From Chondrilla cf. caribensis (lineage: Eukaryota > Porifera > Demospongiae > Chondrillida > Chondrillidae): a stretch of 64,000 nt of DNA. Of this stretch, positions 1-34,940 are shown piece after piece (positions within the stretch are counted from its first letter, which is position 1; each line of letters starts with the position of its first letter). The notes under the pieces were generated by a model. That model did not search any database. It was not told the DNA's origin and saw only the letters and a program-made list of their open reading frames with translations. The DNA is taken from assembly GCA_964020155.1 (NCBI GenBank), contig OZ026562.1:4835580-4899579 (forward strand), written 5' to 3'. The position numbers and the translations under genes are program-made.

Positions 1-19751
<19,751 letters not shown>

Positions 19752-20260
19752 ACATGATCAGTTTGTAGTAATGTATTTTGAACTGTGTGCACATATAGAA
19801 GTAATCTCGTAGTGTAATTAAAAGCTATCAACTCACTTATAATTAATGATTACTGTTAATATCGACTACCTTAGTGTAATGTTTTCTTGTGTGTAGTTCT
19901 CTTATACAGACAGTAACTTGTCTTGTACAATGTTTATGATTTGTGTACTGTATGATAATAATAATTCCAGTAGTATTGTTTGGTGTGAATTGACCTGGGT
20001 GTGTCTGGATATATAGCAGTACAATCCAATCTAATATACTGGAATATACTGGAATATACATAGTTGAAGCCACTGATTATAGACCATGCATTATGTTAAA
20101 AATACCTATGTAATACATAATTGTTACATATATACAGTATTTATATATTTGGTCAGAGTGTGATATAATGTGTATACCTTGGAATATTGTACAATGAAAT
20201 TAAAATCTTTAAAACAAAATTCCACATACGAAGCATGCAGGTATTTACAACCATAAAATG
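19752..20260. other. Convergent 3' region between RPTP and INPP5K-like gene
   Basis: AT-rich, no coding signal. It should hold both 3' UTRs; AATTAAAA-type signals are seen on the + strand near 19815 and 20197. Nothing else is recognisable. Confidence 0.6.
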
Positions 20261-21875
20261 TTATCGTTCAATCCTGAAAGATGGGCTCATCCCAATAACA
20301 CTGTTGGTGGTTCTGGAGAAGTACAACAGAATGTAGTGGCCCAACGCTGTGGGCACAGAATTGGCTGGTACTGTGAAATTATAAGTACACGTCTTGTTGG
20401 AGCGGTACTTTGCTGGTGTGTAGGTCCAGAACACATAATCTTTGTGAATGTTCCCAAACTGACGTGGGTACAGTCCTATCCAATCCCAACTGGATATTTC
20501 TGTGTGAGCCACGACTTCAAAGGTGATGATAGTGGCCTGCCCCCGTTCCCAAAGAGCAGCCTCGAATACGACAGGAGGGGGAACTCCCAGGTGTGTTGCT
20601 ATGGTGAAATGGCTAGCAACTGCTCGATGATCGCTGATACTGGGCTCAGCACACATCACATACGAGTTGTTGACTATCCTCAGAGTGGGCATACTGACAT
20701 AAAATAAACGCTCATTCATAGCCCATAAAATGCGGTCACACCACGACGGCACCCTCCCCTTCCCACCATCACTGAAATCACTCGTGTTTGGAAGATATTT
20801 GTAAGAAGGAGGAAATGATATATTTGCTTCCAAGAAGTTTTTCAAATTGGACCCACTTGGAGAGCCCTTCACCTGGTCCGCCTGCAGCTGGTCCTTGGCT
20901 AGGAGATCCTGCAAAGATCCGTTTTTAATCTTCTGAACAACTTCATCAAAAGTAAATCCTTCCAGTCTGAAGTTGAGATCTCCATACAGGACCACAACAT
21001 CGCTAGTCATCACGCACTCTCCATCCAAACACGGCTCCGTTGATATGGAGTTGAGATCTTGGAGCCGCTTCCCGTTCCCCTCCTCGTGGGGAGGAAGATG
21101 GCAGTTGACAAAACACACATCGAGATCTCCAATAGTGGACTTTACAATAGAGGCACCTTTGTTTCCGACAAGCCCTCCAACCCCTGTGCGTATGCTGCTG
21201 AGTTTTATATTGGTGAAGTAACACAGAAGTGACCGCTTGACAAACATCATTGACAGCAATCCCCAGGACCCTGGCATGATGGACACTCTGTGAGTGGTCA
21301 GCAGGACAAAGTCCATCATCACTAGCTCGTTGACAAACACCGTACAGACAGGATCGATACCCAACATTGAGGAGACAGGACTTGGTGATTCTTGCAGTCC
21401 AAACACTAGAACATCAGTTTCTAAACACGAATACTCTGATTTCTGATGTAGAAAAGAGAGGAGAAATGAACATTAAAACTTGATGAATATGTCCAGCAAT
21501 ATTATTGTCCCAAAGGTGATGGTGTGAATTAACAGAACACCATCCAAAGCACACATGTAATGTACTAAAGGAGAAAGATAGAGTGGAATTATCTTCATCC
21601 ATGTACATGTATACATATGTACCTACATACGTGTAAATGGATGGGGTACACCAAATATGCTCCCTCATCAATAACAACAAATAGATGAAGAAAAGACTTA
21701 CGCAAAAGGCATGGTCTATTAGGTTTTTAACACTGATGTCGAAAATTTCTTTGTTTGCAACATTCCACGTGATAACACACAATCTGAGGTTTCCATGAGA
21801 GCCCTTCGACCTCCTTCTTTCCTGAGTAGTACTACTCGTCATCTTGTTGGCAGCCATTTCCCGTCTAGTTCTCAA
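20261..21875 (-). CDS. INPP5K: Inositol polyphosphate 5-phosphatase with SKICH domain (INPP5K-like)
   Basis: Removes the 5-phosphate from phosphoinositides such as PI(3,4,5)P3 and PI(4,5)P2. Two exons, 21875-21702 and 21442-20261, phase 0, 451 residues; human INPP5K is 448. Motifs in order: VITWNVAN (N-terminal strand), VFGLQES (LQE metal ligand), GNKGAS, VNCHLPPHEE, YGDLNFRL, PSWCDRIL and ISDHRAV, all diagnostic of the 5-phosphatase fold. The last ~110 residues form a SKICH-type domain (WDWIGLYP, YVFWTY, LGHYILLYF). The compact size without a long proline-rich N-terminus favours INPP5K over INPP5J. First ATG taken; in-frame ATGs at codons 7 and 12 are alternatives. Shares a 59-bp promoter with CCDC93. 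Confidence 0.9.
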
Positions 21876-21934
21876 TCACGTGACTATCGTTGCTGCATTA
21901 TCACGTGACCATACAGACTAAAGACAGAAGTAAA
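21876..21934. promoter_or_regulatory. Bidirectional promoter with two TCACGTGAC sites
   Basis: Only 59 bp separate the divergent start codons. The gap contains TCACGTGAC at 21876-21884 and again at 21901-21909. This E-box palindrome is bound by USF/TFE/MITF-class bHLH-zip factors in animals. Function here is inferred. Confidence 0.65.
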
Positions 21935-24900
21935 ATGTCTGTCTTTGTCGCAGCTCAGAGGCAACTAGCGAAGGAACGTTTGGTCAAAAAGGAGGTAGAT
22001 TACGAAGGACAGTCAGTGGAGGTGAGGAGCCTATAATTCACTTTCTAAAATATTCCAACTCAAGCCGACATCTTAGAAACGATCTTCGTACGTGACTTTG
22101 GTCACGTGCATCGTACCAGGCTTTCTGGAGATAATTTCGTATGATCATTTTCTGCTGCGTGTGATTCCACTCTAGTATGACGTTCGAGTGGACGAGGAGC
22201 AGAATGTAAAGCTTTCGGAGACCATCGACCTTCTCCTCGCTGCCGGTTACTTTCGGGCCAGAATCAAGGGATTATCACCGTTTGACAAGGCGAGTCTTCA
22301 TGCTATTGTCTTTGCTGCGTCAACCTGTGTTGAGCAACGTCCCCTCTGTACGTGTGCGTGCAGGTAGTCGGAGGTATGACCTGGTGTATTCAGATGAGCA
22401 ACTTCGATGTGGACGCAGACCTGCTCTTCCAAGAGAACTCAACCATTGGACAGAAGATGTGGGTGTCACCTGTACAGTGTTGTTTGTCACCTGTACAGTG
22501 TTGTTCGTCACCTGCACTATGTTGTTCGTCACCTGTACAGTGTTGTTCGTCACCTGCACTATGTTGTTCGTCACCTGTACAGTGTTGTTCGTCACCTGCA
22601 CTATGTTGTTCGTCACCTGTACAGTGTTGTTCGCCACCTGTACCATCCATACACATCATCTATACTCTGTACCCCAAACCCAATATCCACCACTATATAT
22701 TGACTGAGTCGTTCATTGTGCTTTGTTCTCCACCAGAGCTCTCACTGAGAAGATCGTTGCTGTTCTTCCACGGATGAAGTGTCCTCACAGAATAGAGCCT
22801 CACCAGATCCAAGGTCTGGACTTTATCCACATCTTTCCTGTTGTACAGGTTAGTGGAGGTGTGTCATGGTGGGGGTGTCCCTGTTCTACATAGGAGTGGG
22901 TGTGTCCTTGTGTACAGCCCTACAATGGCACACACGAACATGCTTATCGGCACATGTGTGCAATCGCACATGTAACCTCTGTACCACATGTGTGTAGTGG
23001 CTGGTGAAGAGGGCTATTGAGACCCGCGAGGAGATGGGGGACTACATCAGGAATTTCTCAGAGTCCCAGTTCAACAAGGCTCACACCATTCCAGCTGACA
23101 GAGATAGAGAAATGAAGAAACCGGCTGTTATCACCTCTCTCAGTGGGATTGGGGTGAGTTGATGTGCCGTGTTGCTGTGTGTCTACTGATGTGTAGTTTG
23201 TGAGGGTTACTGGCTGTGGAGATATTGGTATTGACTGTGATAATATTGTTGACTGTTTTATTGTTGTTGACTGTAGTAATGTTGTTGACTGTTTTGTTGT
23301 TGTTGACTGTGGTGATGTTGTTATCGAATGTGTGGATGTTGTTGACTGTAATTGTGTTCTTGTTGACTGTTTACCTTCCAGAAATCCTACCGTGCCACCC
23401 GACGATACAAGAAGCCAGTGTCCTTAAGAGGGCAAGATGAGGAGACCTCGGTCAGCTGCACTCTGCTGGAATATGGTAGGAAGTACGGATTATCTGCAGT
23501 CAGCAAGTTGAAGAAAAAAGGAGAGAAGGATTTAAACAAGTCTGCCATTGCTGCTAGTTTGGGAGGTCAAAATGTGGAAGAGGCAGCAGAGGAAGAGGTG
23601 GGCTGACTGGTATGGTTGCTAGGTTATGTATGTGTTGTCATGGTGACTTCTTTTGCGATAGAAACGAATGAATAAACTAATGAAGGACATGGAGGCTACT
23701 AAGAGAAAGGAGGTACAGTGTTGAGTCATTGTCAGGTGGTTATCACATGTCTGTCATGTGATTGATGTACTCTAGGATTACATCAGCTCCCAGTTGGTTG
23801 GGTCCATAGTTGGTATGCAGTCTGAGGAGATCAAGCAGATGGCGGAGGAGTATGAGGGAAAGGTGGGTGTGAGTGTGGGTGTGGGTGTGGGTGCATGTGT
23901 TGTGTGTGTGGGTGTGGGTGGGGTGTGGGTGCATGTGTTGTGTGGGTGGGTGTGGGTGGGTGTATTGTGTGGGTATGGGTGCGTGTGTGGGTGGGTGTGT
24001 TGTGGGTGTGTGTGTGTGTGTGTGGGTGGGTGGGTGTGGGTGCGTGTGTTGTGGGTGTGTGGGTGTTTTTCATAGTTTGTATATCACTTCCCCCATACTG
24101 CAGAGGGCTGGACTGGCCGGTACTGATGGTGCTCGTGTGCTGGGAGCTCAGGCCCACCAAAGAATGGTGACATCGATGAAAAAGGAGTTGGCCACTAAAG
24201 AAAGGAGAATTGAAGAGGTATTTGTTATCTTCTAACCATCCATGTCCCTCTCGACCATCCTCCAACTCTGTCCCTGTCAACCATCCTCCAACTTTGTCCC
24301 TCTCAACCATCCTCCAACTCTGTCCCTCTCAACCATCCTCCAACTCTGTCCCTCTCAACCATCCTCCAACTCCGTCCCTCTCGACCATCCTCCAACTCCG
24401 TCCCTCTCGACCATCCTCCAACTCCGTCCCTCTCGACCATCCTCCAACTCTGTCCCTCTCGACCATCCTCCAACTCTGTCCCTCTCCTCCTGTAGCTGGG
24501 GGAGCGGCATGCAGAGCTCAAAGCAAGCTATGAAGAGGCTCAGGAGAAGCTGGCCACTGCACAAGCACGTGCTGAGAAGATCATGCAAGCTATGCACAAG
24601 CTGGATGCCATGGTAACCGATGAGAACAGAGAGTGAGTTTCTCCTTGAAAGGTAGTGGTGTGTGTGTGTGTGTGTGTGTGTGTGACTACATTGGTTGGTG
24701 CTATATGTTGCCCTGTCCCCAGCTGGTTAGATTGGCATTATTTTTATTACTGCCAATGTATTTTTTATTTTGACGTTCGGGTTGTAATGCTTGCTATTCC
24801 AATGTGTAACCACAGCAGTAAATTAATATTGCAAGAAAAAGATGGCTGATTTCAAAACGCAGATAATTACAAATTGGGCTAGAATTCGAGTGTAACGCCT

Positions 24901-25594
24901 TCAGTGAACATTATATCTTCAGCAAAGGTTCTTCTAAACCTAACAAAAACCCAAGTAATTTGAGTGTGATAGACGACTTTTGTGACTTCACATTTGTCAT
25001 TTTTCATGTTGTACACTGAGGGTAACTATAAATAGTGCACTCAACATACTAAAATCAGAGAGGTCATGGTAGCCGGGTGGTAAGTGACATGATTTCTAGG
25101 CTCCAGGTCGAGGGTTCAAATCCTCCAAAGCACGTTTTTTCCATGAAAAAAAGCTTTTGAGTACACCACATGAGGTTTTTAACTCGATTACTTGTTTCTC
25201 ATTAGAGTACTGGAGAGGCTGCGTGCACTAGTGGCCATGAACGAGACCATCAGACTACAGGAGCAGCAGTTCAAGACTCACTGCCAGGAGGAGAGGACAC
25301 GGCTGCAGCAAGCAATAGCCGACATGCAAGAGGGCGGGGCCAAGGAGGAGGATGAACGTGTCCTTGAATTACAAGCCAAGTTTGATGCTGACAGAGAGAA
25401 GCTCCAGAAGATACGAACATTATTGGTTTGTCCATCTAACCTCGCTGTTGTCTCCTTGATCTAAGGATTCTTGCTCTTTTGGCTGTAGGCTCGTAAGAAC
25501 CGAGAGATTTCCCTCCTCCAGCGCAAAATTGATGAAGTACCTTCACGAACTGAGTTAGCTCAGTACCAGAAGCGTTTGGTGGAGCTAATATCTC

Positions 25595-25657
<63 letters not shown>

Positions 25658-25960
25658 ATGTGCATGGATGTGTTTATTGTGTGTGTACGTACATGTATTG
25701 ATGGATATGTTGTGTGTCATCTTTCAGTGACATCCACTGGTACTGAAACAAGACAGTTCTATGACTTGTTCAATAGTTCAGTTGACGAGAGGGACTTCAT
25801 GGAGCGAGAAGTAAGGGACATTCACCTACCACATACCCTCACCATCACCACACATGTACGTACATGTCTCTCCTGTTTCCTTAGTACAAAACTGTAACAA
25901 GTATTCATGAGAACTTTGATACGTGAGTGAGATGATCCTGTAGTGTGTGTGTGTGTGTGT

Positions 25961-26003
<43 letters not shown>

Positions 26004-26102
26004 GTGTGTACGTGTGTGTGTGTGTTGTGTGTACGTGTGTGTGTGTGTACGTGTGTGTGTGTGTGTGTGCACGTGCGTGTGTGTGCGTGCGTGTGTGTGT
26101 GT

Positions 26103-26152
<50 letters not shown>

Positions 26153-27011
26153 ATGTGTGTGTGTGTGTGTGTACGTGTGTGTGTGTACGTGTGTGTGTGT
26201 GTGTGCACGTGCGTGTGTGTGCGTGCGTGTGTGTGTGCACGTGTGTGTGTGTGTGTGTGTGTGTTGTGTGTGTGTTGTGTGTGTGTTGTGTGTGTGTGTG
26301 TGTTTGTGCGTGCGTGCGTGCATGTGTGTGTGTGTGTGTGTGAGTGTGTGTATGGGGTCGGAATAGTAAATATTCTTCAATTTCTGATTTCTGTTGGCAG
26401 TGCTATGAGCTCAGAGAGAAGCAAAGAATTGTTCTTGAAGCAATTCGATCAGATCCTAGATGGCATCAAGAATGAAAAGACTAAGGTTTGTGTGTGTTTA
26501 CCTCTTTTCCCAGACAATAAGTATGTCATTGCATCATAGGCCCTGAGTGAGCTGTTTTATTGTCACCAGACCCACCTTTCATGGGGTTCATGGGTCCATA
26601 GCTCTTCACATGGGTGGGTGCGGTCACCCTGTGTGTATGATGATGGGATGTCTTCTAACTTGACCTACTAAACAGTTTGAGAAGAAGCGAGAGGAAGAAA
26701 AGAGCCAGAAAGACAAGTCCAATGATGACTACTTGTCTCTCGTGGAGAAGCAGAGGCAGTATTACAAGACTGTGAAGGACTTCCAAGAAGTTAGTGTAGA
26801 TCCTTGTTGTCAGTATGTAGATGGTCAGTGTGGTCCATATGTGAACACACGTACACACGGTATCTGTTGTACCACCAAGTGCCTGCTAACTTGGAGTTTC
26901 CACTCCCACTGAGTGCCCGCTAACTTGGAGTTTCCACTCCCACTGCTACAGGAGTGTCGTAAGAATGAAATACTTTTGATGAAGATGCAGTCGCTGAAGG
27001 AGAGACAGTGA
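21935..27011 (+). CDS. CCDC93: CCDC93 (CCC complex subunit)
   Basis: Subunit of the COMMD/CCDC22/CCDC93 complex that works with retriever and WASH in endosomal recycling. Exons: 21935-22021, 22176-22289, 22364-22458, 22737-22848, 22998-23153, 23382-23597, 23662-23712, 23776-23862, 24104-24217, 24496-24632, 25206-25425, 25489-25597, 25728-25810, 25885-25922, 26401-26485, 26676-26789, 26952-27011. They join to 625 residues; the human protein is 631. N-terminal calponin-homology-like half: [71 protein letters not shown]-terminal coiled coil: [46 protein letters not shown]. Intron 2 uses a GC donor (AAG|GCGAGT) and is 74 bp. Introns carry large (GT)n and minisatellite arrays. Confidence 0.95.
22465..22640. 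repeat. 21-bp minisatellite in CCDC93 intron 3
   Basis: Alternating ACCTGTACAGTGTTGTTCGT and ACCTGCACTATGTTGTTCGT units, starting a few bases after the donor at 22459. Confidence 0.9.
24233..24490. repeat. 26-bp minisatellite in CCDC93 intron 9
   Basis: Ten or so copies of a unit with ACCATCCTCCAACTCTGTCC. Pyrimidine-rich and directly preceding the acceptor at 24495. Confidence 0.9.
24803..24977 (+). repeat. Dispersed repeat, copy 1 (family shared with 58810-58990)
   Basis: Contains GATGGCTGATTTCAAAACGC, AATTGGGCTAGAATT and AGGTTCTTCTAAACCTAA, all matched in the same order and strand near 58860-58960. One copy lies inside a CCDC93 intron, the other upstream of TTC4. Probably fragments of an unnamed mobile element; no ends or coding capacity are clear. 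Confidence 0.8.
25060..25137 (+). repeat. tRNA-like sequence (SINE head or tRNA pseudogene)
   Basis: An A-box-like TAGCCGGGTGG and a B-box GGTTCAAATCC lie about 40 bp apart, with a T-arm GAGG/CCTC stem and a T-run terminator just downstream. The acceptor stem does not pair, so this is not a working tRNA. It fits a tRNA-derived SINE inserted in the CCDC93 intron before exon 25206. Confidence 0.5.
25940..26345. repeat. Long (GT)n microsatellite with GTAC/GCAC interruptions
   Basis: About 400 bp of GT-rich dinucleotide repeat in a CCDC93 intron. It contains an internally duplicated block, since the segments around 26060-26120 and 26195-26250 match. Gives spurious Cys/Val and His/Thr frames. Confidence 0.95.
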
Positions 27012-27039
27012 TACTAGAGGTAGTGTGAACAAAGTAGTC

Positions 27040-27053
27040 GTTGTCGTGGTAAC
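27040..27053. promoter_or_regulatory. X-box-like palindrome upstream of EFCAB7
   Basis: GTTGTCGTGGTAAC fits the RFX consensus RYYNYY-N(1-3)-RRNRAC and lies 75 bp before the EFCAB7 start codon, in the 116-bp gap after CCDC93. RFX X-boxes mark ciliary genes in animals. Similar palindromes are common in introns of this window, so chance is possible. Confidence 0.45.
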
Positions 27054-27127
27054 GTGTAATAATAGTAAATTTAACCTTATTGCCGAATATTGATGTGTCC
27101 GAAAGGTATACGCGTTAGTAAATATTA

Positions 27128-32093
<4,966 letters not shown>

Positions 32094-32437
32094 ACATTTT
32101 GGAATCAATAGACACTGTATACACACACAACATGCACACTTGTACATACCTACAACATCAAGGTATAACAAGTTTACTTACATGTCACTCTAATATAATC
32201 TGTAGAAAATTATTATTAGAGAATAATTGAAGAAATTTAAACAAATCACTAATAACAATAATTAAACAGCAATAATGTTTGACAAGAACACTATTGATAC
32301 AGTTGAAATCAACGAACTGTAAAATTGTTGCAATAAAATCTGACAAAATGTTCAATAGTTGAATTTTGGAATTCATGGACATCCAAACATGCTGGTGATC
32401 CACAATGTCAAGAATCCTGTTAATCGTATATTGACAC
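32094..32437. other. Convergent 3' region, EFCAB7/REXO1-like
   Basis: AT-rich spacer between two converging stop codons. Minus-strand ATTATTAT-type runs and the + strand AATAAAAT near 32333 are the only signals seen. No gene recognised. Confidence 0.6.
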
Positions 32438-32963
32438 TCAATCTTCATCTGATGAACCAAACAGGTCATGTGACAAATCATGTGACTGATCATGTGAAAT
32501 CTTGGTATTTTGAAGGACTTCTCCAGGGTGGGTGTGGCTGATGTAATACTGCCCCTCCTTCCCAGGTACTGTGTACAATATTCCTACAGGTTTCAGTCGT
32601 GGGAGGGTTTCCTGTGCCATAGACACGCCTCCAACTGAAGAGCTGAACCCTTTTCTATTCAGAATGGACTTTTTCTTACTTTTCCCGTCACCTCCACTGG
32701 CCAGTCTCCTACGATTTTGAGTCAATTCACCAGATGCAGTACCCTGATTACCTACAGCCGTCTTAGGAGGAAAGGAAGAGCTGGTAGGTTTCTGTTTTCC
32801 AGATAACTTCCTCTTTCTGCCAGTTACAACTGGTTCAGAACTGTTTGAACTTGATTTAGCTCTTAATTTCCGCAGATGATTACTGGCTACATTAGTGTAC
32901 AACATTTTTGATTTTGCTCTTGTGAACAGCATCTTCTCATCTGAAAGAGCCTACACCAGCAAA

Positions 32964-33030
<67 letters not shown>

Positions 33031-34505
33031 GCGTGCGTACTCTTTACACACTTGCTAGTGTATGTCTGTACCTTTTCAAATGCTTCTTTATCGGAGTTAG
33101 TAGTTTTTAGATACTCTTCAATGAAGCAATCAAGGAATCTCTGACGGATGCTACTTGGGATCTTAGCATTAGTTGTGACGGGTATCCTCGGACGAGTTAT
33201 CTTATCCTCCCCCTCTGGGAGGGATGGGTCTACTTGATAAGACTTCCTCTTCTTCCCAACAAACATGTCAGAAGACTCAGGGAGTACATAAGAGCTCTAT
33301 CAACAATAGTAGACAAATATCAACAATACTCGTCGGAGAAAAAACAATTCCTACAATATTACTGCATAGTAGAATACCACAAGTCATACACAACCCCCAA
33401 ATCCTCACGGATCTGTCTGCCTGTGGTTTGGATGTCACTGACGAGATGACTGGATTTCGAACAACCTTAAGGAAGAGAACTCCACAACTAAATCAACCAC
33501 CCCCACTATCCCCCTCCACAGCCTCACTTGAGCCGCAACATGAGCCTTCCTCTGCCTCTTTCTCCCTGTGTTCTTGAATCGTGTGAGAGCAAGATCCTCA
33601 GTCGGCTTCTTACTAAGAGCCTTTGGGCCTTTATTGGGACCACCATCTCCAGCAAGCTTCTTAATTGTAGGGGCAAACCCTGAATTCAGTTTGGCATTTT
33701 CAACTGATCTCTTGCTCTCAATGGATGAGGACTGAATAGCCTTCTGAAAGATTTCCTCTGCCTTTTGGAGTTCCTCTTCGCCATTTGTGACTTCTCTCTT
33801 GACAAACTGTTCAAAATCTTCATCTGTTGACACTCCACTCTTGTTCCCGCCCACTGGTAATTGGACTGGCTCATCCACACCAGTGTCATTCTCACTGTCA
33901 CTTCCAAATACGTCATAAAAGTCAGAATTGGAATCAGAAACAGCATCTGGTTTGGAATTAACGGCCACTTTCTTGCTAGTAGCACTTTGGTGTATAGAGG
34001 TTACAGTCTGATTCGGTGCCGTCCTAGATAATGGATTCTTCCCCCTGGTAACAGAATACGATGGCTTCACAGGAGCTGACAAATCAGCTTCATCCTTGGC
34101 CAAGCCAGATGCCCAGTCCGAGGTGGTTATGATGTCATCTAGAGGGAAAGTCCCTTCTTGTGAGGCACTCCCTTCGGTCGTAGAATGGAGGTCTTTTGGC
34201 CAGAACGAATCACTGACTAAAACCGTACATAAAACCACTATCACATCAATTCTAGTACACAAGAAATGTTGGACAAGAACATAACTACACTCGCCTAATG
34301 TTTACATACGATCGCGTGTGTGTTCAATTGAATTTCGTCCAGCCTATTTCGTTTACTGACCAGTACGTATACTAGAGTGTGAGTGTGTTGTTATGGACGT
34401 ACCTGTCGTCTTGGCGTGTCTAAAGTGGCAGTACGGTCGACTGCAACAGCCCCTGATGAAAAACGGACAAGACACAACCTTGAAATACCCACTAGATTTG
34501 AACAT
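32438..34505 (-). CDS. REXO1-like protein: CCCH finger and EloA-BP1 domain, no exonuclease
   Basis: Exons 34505-34403, 34216-33528, 33275-33072 and 32950-32438 join in frame to 502 residues. The N-terminus MFKSSGYFKVVSCPFF followed by CSRPYCHFRH matches the start of REXO1, with a CCCH-type zinc finger. The middle is acidic and disordered (SDFYDVFGSDSEND). The C-terminal half holds the Elongin-A-binding-protein domain: IPSSIRQRFLDCFIEEYLKT, KEAFEKALSDEKMLF, SKMLYTNVASNHLRKLR. The vertebrate protein continues into an RNase H-like (DEDD) exonuclease, but here the frame stops after FGSSDED. The likely role is nuclear, tied to Elongin A and transcription, without RNA degradation; that is inference. 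No symbol is given because orthology to REXO1 versus a separate paralogue is open. Confidence 0.8.
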
Positions 34506-34940
34506 ACTAAACACTATAATGGCCGGCTGGGTCGGGTGAATAGTAATAGATAGGAGTCCAAAGGGTTATTATAACACATCAATCTAATATGGCTGACCAC
34601 TGTAGCATGCTATGCTGCTGTAGCCCCTGTCTGCGTCTTATAGGCTGGAGGTGGTTTACTGGATGAAGACACAGACAGTGTATTCGAAGAGAAAATCAAG
34701 GATCTGATAATTTCTGACACACAGGGAAATCTTTGAAGAACAATTCAATGATTAAAAATTGTAATTGTAATTCAATAAAGGTCCATCACTCCTTATATTT
34801 ACATTTCTATGGTGATTATCATGCAACGTTAAACAGTTCAAGAGCCGGGCACATGTGAATAAATTACAAGTACAAAAATGATGATATTGTACAAAACTCT
34901 TGAAAAGATAAAAAGCAATGATTCTGATATAAAACACTCA
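34506..34940. other. Upstream region of REXO1-like gene / 3' flank of INPP4-like gene
   Basis: Holds the REXO1-like 5' flank and the INPP4 3' end. A + strand stretch, 34644-34736, reads as a plausible 30-residue C-terminus (DEDTDSVFEEKIKDLI) after an acceptor-like CTTATAG, followed by AATAAA near 34774. I could not find an exon that joins it in frame. Confidence 0.4.

Noticed and set aside
34393..34538. 48-codon + strand open frame starting MDVPVVLACL
   Set aside because: Antisense of the REXO1-like first exon, whose zinc-finger sequence is clearly conserved.
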